Shown here piece by piece: positions 6,955 through 10,208 of a DNA stretch of 10,208 bases. The translations under genes were made by a program, and so were the position numbers. The notes beneath the pieces were generated by a model that saw nothing but the letters and a program-made list of their open reading frames with translations, made no database searches and was not told the DNA's origin. The number at the start of each line of letters is the position of its first letter. The stretch's first letter is position 1. The stretch is from assembly GCA_043751715.1 (NCBI GenBank), contig JAYUZO010000211.1, positions 1 to 10,208 of the forward strand, given 5' to 3'. This DNA is from JAAFHS01 sp043751715 (GTDB lineage Bacteria; Pseudomonadota; Alphaproteobacteria; Rhodobacterales; Rhodobacteraceae).

Positions 6955-7007
6955 GCAGTGTTCCCCTGTCGTGGTGCCCGCCGGTTTGCCCAGCGGTGCT
7001 TATGTGA

Positions 7008-7035
7008 CGCGGCCCGGAGCAATGTCCGGGCCGCG
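7008..7035 (-). promoter_or_regulatory. Strong hairpin between the binding-protein gene and livG
   Basis: CGCGGCCCGGA (7008-7018) and TCCGGGCCGCG (7025-7035) form a perfect 11-bp GC-rich stem with a 6-nt loop, starting 22 nt after the stop of the substrate-binding protein gene. On the minus strand the stem is followed by TCACATAAG rather than a T-run. A full terminator is therefore unlikely, while partial attenuation or protection of the upstream mRNA 3' end is plausible. Such intercistronic hairpins after binding-protein genes are known in other ABC operons as a way to make more binding protein than membrane subunits. That role is inferred here. Confidence 0.7.
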
Positions 7036-7057
7036 CTGGCATTTCAGATGGTCAGGA

Positions 7058-8242
7058 TCACTTGAAGCCGACGGTGGTGTTGGCACCGCCCGCAACTTCG
7101 ATCTGGCGGTAGCGGCCGGCGCTTTCGCCCGGCCCGATCAGTTCAACAGCGGTCGCACCTTCAAAGTCGATGTCGGTGCCTGCTGCCAGCAGTTCCAACC
7201 CCTTGGCAAGTTCGCCGGGATAGATTTTCTCACCCGGTGCGTTGGCCACATCCATCACCTTGGCGGCATAGGCGGCGGGGTCGGACGAGCCTGCAGCCTG
7301 CATGGCAAGGGCGATCAGGGCCATGGCATCATAGCTTTCGGGCGTGTAGGCCGATGTGCCGTCAAAGCCAGCGGCGGCTGCCATGGTGCCAAAGGTTTCT
7401 GCGCCAACGGAATCAGACCCGGCAATCTGGCCCCATGACCCGTTCAGGCCTTCGCCAATGGCGGCTGGCAACGAGTCACCAATCATGCCGCCGGGCAGAC
7501 CGAATGTGCTAAAAGCGCCTGCGTCGAGCGACGACTGGATGATGCCTTTGCCGCCCTGATCAAGGTAGCCAGCCACGACGAGGATATCACCACCGGCAGA
7601 AGCCAAAGCAGCGACTTCGGCGGAATAGTCGGCCTTGCCATCCTCATGGGCGGCATTGATGGTGACGGTGCCACCAAGGGCGGTGAAAGATGCCGCAATC
7701 GCGTCCGACAGGCCCTTGCCGTAATCGTTGTTGGTATAGGTCATCGCGATGGATTTGATACCCTTTTCCATCAGCGTGGCAGCCATCACTTCGCCTTCGC
7801 GGGCATCAGATGGTGCGGTGCGGAAGAACAGCCCATCATCTTCGGCCGTGGTCAGCGCGGGCGAGGTGGCGGAGGGCGAGATCATGACAATGCCGTTAGG
7901 GCGGGCAACGCCCTGCAGCACAGCACCGGTGACGCCGGAGCAATCAGCGCCGACAATGCCTTTGACGCCGTCAGCGGTAACAAGACGTTCTGCAGCGGCG
8001 GTGGCGACGGCGGCATCGGTGCAGGTACTGTCAGCGGCAACCACGGTGATGGTGGACCCGGCGAGCAGTTTGCCTGAATCGCTGGCCTCTTTGGCGGCCA
8101 TGGCGGCACCGGCGGACATGGCAGGTGTCAGCGATTCAATCGGGCCGGTAAAGCCGATCAGCACGCCGACCTTGATTTCTTCGGCAGAGGCCATCCCAGC
8201 GGACAGTGCGGCAACGGCAGATGCAAGCAGCAGTTTTTTCAT
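7058..8242 (-). CDS. HAAT-family periplasmic substrate-binding protein
   Basis: This 394-residue secreted protein captures the ligand for the LivHMGF importer. Residues 1-20 (MKK, hydrophobic core, then AGMASA before EE) form a classical Sec signal peptide with an A-x-A cleavage site and no lipobox. The mature part starts EEIKVGVLIGFTGPIES, the standard opening of Leu/Ile/Val-type binding proteins (Peripla_BP_6 fold). Further family marks are VKGIVGADCSGVTGAVL (93-109), the ISPSATSPALT-like ligand-pocket segment near 121-131, and the TYTNNDYGKGLSDA stretch near 168-181. Two cysteines, C74 and C101, could form a disulfide in the periplasm. ATG (8242-8240) has a strong AGGGAG Shine-Dalgarno sequence about 6 nt upstream. 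It is the first gene of the operon. The ligand is unknown. The linked N-methyl-oxidising enzyme suggests a methylated amine or amino acid, not necessarily leucine. Confidence 0.92.
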   Translation of the reverse strand: MKKLLLASAVAALSAGMASAEEIKVGVLIGFTGPIESLTPAMSAGAAMAAKEASDSGKLLAGSTITVVAADSTCTDAAVATAAAERLVTADGVKGIVGADCSGVTGAVLQGVARPNGIVMISPSATSPALTTAEDDGLFFRTAPSDAREGEVMAATLMEKGIKSIAMTYTNNDYGKGLSDAIAASFTALGGTVTINAAHEDGKADYSAEVAALASAGGDILVVAGYLDQGGKGIIQSSLDAGAFSTFGLPGGMIGDSLPAAIGEGLNGSWGQIAGSDSVGAETFGTMAAAAGFDGTSAYTPESYDAMALIALAMQAAGSSDPAAYAAKVMDVANAPGEKIYPGELAKGLELLAAGTDIDFEGATAVELIGPGESAGRYRQIEVAGGANTTVGFK

Positions 8243-8460
8243 TATCGTCTCCCTAACGGACCTTTATGGCCCTGATCCTGCGCGAGACGTTAGAGGCGGA
8301 TAATTCAAAAGGAAAGCGGGTTTGTGCGCATCAATGCAGGCGATTTTCCCGGATTCCGGCCCAATGCGGGCGGGTGAACCGGTTGCCGCAAGGGAATGTG
8401 AATGGCAAGGCGGGCAGGCTGTGCCTAGGTGCCAATCACAGGTGGAAAACGGAGGCGGAT
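8243..8460. promoter_or_regulatory. Divergent intergenic region between the binding-protein operon and the sugar dehydrogenase
   Basis: This 218-bp gap must hold the promoters for both directions, since the genes on each side point away from each other. I could not identify a convincing -35/-10 pair on either strand. Supported elements are the ribosome-binding sites at its ends: AGGGAG for the minus-strand binding protein (within 8249-8254) and GGAGG (8451-8455) for the plus-strand dehydrogenase. Small palindromes are present: AACCGGTT near 8376-8383, CCGGA-T-TCCGG near 8350-8360, and CTAACG (8253-8258) with CGTTAG (8288-8293) as a spaced inverted repeat. None is strong enough to call an operator. 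An open frame continues upstream of the dehydrogenase start to 8266, but it looks non-coding. Confidence 0.4.
8451..8455 (+). promoter_or_regulatory. Shine-Dalgarno GGAGG that fixes the dehydrogenase start
   Basis: GGAGG lies 5 nt before the ATG at 8461, and that ATG opens directly into a signal peptide. This argues against the in-frame upstream start at 8266. Confidence 0.75.
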
Positions 8461-9543
8461 ATGCAGATTGCAGCGGGGGTGATGGTGGCGGGGTTGCTGA
8501 TGCCGGGGGCGTTGGCGGCGGCCGAGGTGGACACATCGGCGGGCTTGATGCGGATTGATCTGGTGGCGGGGGGGCTGGATGAGCCGTGGGGCATCGCGTT
8601 TCTGCCGGACGGGCGGTTTCTGGTGACAGAACGGGCGGGGGAGCTGTGGCTGTATGCGGCGGATGGGGCCAGCCGGACCGCCGTGGCGGGGGTGCCTGCG
8701 GTGGCGGATGACGGGCAGGGTGGCCTGCTGGATGTGATGGTGCATTCGAACGGCGAGGTCTGGCTAAGCTATGCCGAGCGGCAGGGGGGCGGATCGGGGA
8801 CGGCGGCGGCGAAGGGGCGGCTGGAGGGCGATGCGTTGGGCGGGGTGGAGGTGGTGTTCCAAAGCCCGGAAGGGGGCAGCGGCGGGCGGCACTTTGGGTC
8901 ACGGCTGGTAGAGGGGCTGGATGGCACGGTGTACCTGACGATCGGGGACCGGGGCACGGGGCCAGAGGGGCTGGCAGCGCAGGACGGGATGCGGGCAGAG
9001 GGCAAGGTTGTTCATCTGACGGCAGATGGTGCCCCCGCGACGGTGCAGCCGGGGATGCTGCCGGGGGTGTTTTCCATGGGGCACCGCAACCCGCAGGGGG
9101 CGGCGTTGGACGGGCGCGGGCAGTTGTGGGTGGTGGAACATGGGGCGAAGGGCGGTGATGAGTTGAACCTTGTGCAGATGGGGGGGAATTACGGCTGGCC
9201 GGTGATTTCGTATGGGGAAAACTACGACGGGGCAAAGATCGGCGTGGGGCAGGCGCAGGAGGGAATGGCGCAACCTGTGATCTATTGGGGCCCGTCAATC
9301 GCACCATCGGGGATGATGTTTTACAGCGGCAAGCTGGTGCCGGCTTGGGCGGGGGATGCGTTTTTGGGCAGCCTGAAGTTTGATTACATCGGGCGGCTGG
9401 ACGCGGATGCAGGCTATGCCGAAGAGCGGATCATGGGCGAGGCGACGGGCCGGGTGCGCGATGTGGTGGAAGCGCCGGATGGGGCGATCTGGTTTGTCTC
9501 GGTGAACGACGGGGCGGTGTACCGGATGGCGCCGGACCCTTGA
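8461..9543 (+). CDS. Secreted PQQ-dependent sugar dehydrogenase (glucose/sorbosone dehydrogenase family)
   Basis: This 360-residue six-bladed beta-propeller protein belongs to the GSDH/YliI (aldose sugar dehydrogenase) family. Residues 1-21 form a signal peptide (MQIAAGVMVAGLLMPGALAA), so it acts in the periplasm. Family motifs in order are LDEPWGIAFLPDGRFLVTER (39-58), DDGQGGLLDV (83-92), GGRHFGSRL (141-149) whose H144 corresponds to the catalytic base region, GDRG (162-165), GHRNPQG (207-213), EHGAKGGDELN (226-236), GGNYGWPVISYG (241-252) and PSIAPSGMMFYSG (278-290). Related enzymes oxidise aldoses or other soluble substrates with PQQ and Ca2+; whether this strain makes PQQ is not visible. 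ATG at 8461 with GGAGG 5 nt upstream was chosen over an in-frame start at 8266, which would bury the signal peptide behind 65 unconserved residues. Codon use is strongly G-ending, unlike the C-ending genes on the minus strand. There is no functional link to the divergent operon beyond position. Confidence 0.88.
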   Translation: MQIAAGVMVAGLLMPGALAAAEVDTSAGLMRIDLVAGGLDEPWGIAFLPDGRFLVTERAGELWLYAADGASRTAVAGVPAVADDGQGGLLDVMVHSNGEVWLSYAERQGGGSGTAAAKGRLEGDALGGVEVVFQSPEGGSGGRHFGSRLVEGLDGTVYLTIGDRGTGPEGLAAQDGMRAEGKVVHLTADGAPATVQPGMLPGVFSMGHRNPQGAALDGRGQLWVVEHGAKGGDELNLVQMGGNYGWPVISYGENYDGAKIGVGQAQEGMAQPVIYWGPSIAPSGMMFYSGKLVPAWAGDAFLGSLKFDYIGRLDADAGYAEERIMGEATGRVRDVVEAPDGAIWFVSVNDGAVYRMAPDP

Positions 9544-9555
9544 TCTGCCGGTGGA

Positions 9556-9608
9556 GCGGGGTTTCACACCCCGCACCCCGTGGGATATTTGAGGACAGAT
9601 GAAAGGGC
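9556..9608 (+). repeat. Composite intergenic repeat module, copy B
   Basis: GCGGGGT (9556-9562), a 5-nt loop TTCAC, and ACCCCGC (9568-9574) form a perfect 7-bp hairpin 12 nt after the dehydrogenase stop. A second CCCC block (9576-9579) follows, then GGATATTT (9583-9590), spacer GAGGA and CAGATGAAAGGGC (9596-9608). The conserved core is identical to copy A at 486-511 apart from three bases in the 5-nt spacer. The hairpin lacks a T-run, so it is at best a weak terminator. The core has the same orientation as the gene it follows. Confidence 0.7.
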
Positions 9609-9696
9609 AAAGGCACGCCGTGCTGTGTTGGGCTTGGTTGCGCGGGCGGGATGGGGCGTGTATCAGCGGCGAAAAGGTTTATTGCGGGGGCGGTTC

Positions 9697-10208
9697 ATGC
9701 GGCGTGTTGTCATTACGGGTCTTGGGCTGGTCACACCTTTGGCCTGCGGGGTTGAGCAAACCTGGGCGCGGCTGATTGCGGGGCAGTCTGGGGCGGGGCC
9801 GATCACGCGGTTTGATGCGTCGGGTGTGATCACGCAGTATGCCTGCGAACTGCCGCGCGGGGACGGAACGGATGGCACGTTCAACCCGGACGACTGGATG
9901 GAGCCGAAAGACCAGCGCAAGGTGGATGATTTCATCATTTACGGGATGGCTGCGGCGGTGCAGGCGGTGCGGGATGCGGGCTGGGAGGATATCTCTGAGG
10001 CCGAAAAGCTGCGCACGGGGGTGATGATCGGGTCGGGGATCGGCGGGCTGCAGTCGATTGCGGAGACGGCGGTGCTGATCAAGGAACGCGGGCCGAAGCG
10101 GGTATCGCCATTCTTTATTCCGGGCGCGTTGATCAACCTGATCTCGGGTCAGGTTTCGATCCGGTTCGGGTACAAGGGGCCAAACCATGCGGTGGTGACG
10201 GCCTGTTC
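9697..10208 (+). CDS. fabF: Beta-ketoacyl-ACP synthase II FabF, C-terminus cut by window edge
   Basis: FabF condenses malonyl-ACP with a growing acyl-ACP in cytoplasmic fatty-acid elongation. The visible 170 codons begin MRRVVITGLGLVTPLACGVE, the standard FabF opening, followed by GVMIGSGIGGLQSI (108-121), the KRVSPFFIPGALINLISGQ stretch (134-152) and GPNHAVVTAC (161-170). C170, the last complete codon, is the nucleophilic cysteine of the TACS motif. The His/His part of the catalytic triad and about 250 residues lie beyond the window. The ATG (9697) has only a G-rich stretch (GGGGGCGG, 9686-9693) as possible ribosome-binding site. It lies 153 nt after the sugar dehydrogenase, with repeat copy B between them. 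No acyl-carrier-protein gene precedes it, although acpP-fabF is a common arrangement. Codon use is G-ending like the upstream plus-strand gene. Confidence 0.95.
   Translation, partial: MRRVVITGLGLVTPLACGVEQTWARLIAGQSGAGPITRFDASGVITQYACELPRGDGTDGTFNPDDWMEPKDQRKVDDFIIYGMAAAVQAVRDAGWEDISEAEKLRTGVMIGSGIGGLQSIAETAVLIKERGPKRVSPFFIPGALINLISGQVSIRFGYKGPNHAVVTAC

Noticed and set aside
6118..7065. 315-codon plus-strand open frame opposite livG
   Set aside because: Antisense shadow. It starts in the palindrome region and has no recognisable motif.
8266..8460. 65-residue N-terminal extension of the sugar dehydrogenase
   Set aside because: The signal peptide and a GGAGG ribosome-binding site define the start at 8461. 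The extension has no conservation marks and would block export.
8243..8460. Sigma-70 promoter for the binding-protein operon from TTGATG (minus strand, near 8334) to an AT-rich stretch near 8300
   Set aside because: The spacing to any -10-like hexamer is wrong (over 20 nt), so I do not call it.
8264..9307. 347-codon proline-rich minus-strand open frame opposite the sugar dehydrogenase
   Set aside because: The Pro/Ser/Arg-rich content is what the complement of G-ending codons produces. The opposite strand encodes a full set of GSDH motifs.

Overview
The window looks like chromosomal DNA of an alphaproteobacterium, most likely of the Rhodobacteraceae (Roseobacter/Paracoccus/Rhodobacter group). 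Reasons are the high GC, the dense gene packing, a typical alphaproteobacterial FabF, a branched-chain-amino-acid-type (HAAT/Liv) ABC transporter beside a dimethylglycine-dehydrogenase-like flavoenzyme, and AT-rich intergenic palindromes of a kind I associate with that family. The taxonomic call is an inference from protein and repeat style, not a search result.

Layout, left to right. At 1-419 on the minus strand lies the N-terminal 139 codons of a MocA/MobA-like nucleotidyltransferase, cut by the left edge. At 420-511 is a dense regulatory gap holding a minus-strand terminator-like hairpin and one copy of a repeated intergenic module. From 8242 down to 512, all on the minus strand, runs one apparent operon: a secreted substrate-binding protein (7058-8242), two ATPases LivG (6172-6954) and LivF (5402-6112), two permeases LivH (4388-5398) and LivM (3072-4391), and an 805-residue FAD- and folate-domain oxidoreductase of the dimethylglycine/sarcosine dehydrogenase family (512-2929). 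Divergent from it, on the plus strand, is a secreted PQQ-type sugar dehydrogenase (8461-9543). It is followed by a second copy of the repeated module and the first 170 codons of fabF (9697-10208), which the right edge cuts just after the catalytic cysteine.

How the genes fit together. The operon reads as an uptake-plus-catabolism unit. The periplasmic protein captures an amino-acid-like or N-methylated compound, LivHM/LivFG import it, and the flavoenzyme would oxidise an N-methyl group and pass the one-carbon unit to tetrahydrofolate. The substrate cannot be read from the sequence. Translational coupling is tight for livF-livH-livM (3-nt gap, then ATGA overlap). The binding-protein/livG and livG/livF gaps each contain a perfect hairpin that could set unequal expression. 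No strong promoter could be recognised in the 218-bp divergent region 8243-8460. No intergenic stretch exceeds 300 bp, and I saw no RNA genes, insertion sequences or CRISPR arrays.

The most unusual signals are non-coding. One is a composite module (G-block/C-block hairpin with a 5-nt loop, a second C-block, then GGATATTT-N5-CAGATGAAAGGGC), present twice, next to the 3' ends of two unrelated genes, with a possible decayed third copy after livM. Another is a perfect 14+14 bp AT-rich palindrome just ahead of livF. A third is a terminator-like structure that ends about 15 nt before a start codon with no visible Shine-Dalgarno sequence. I did not find a clearly new multi-gene system. The transporter/flavoenzyme operon is built of known families with an unassigned substrate.
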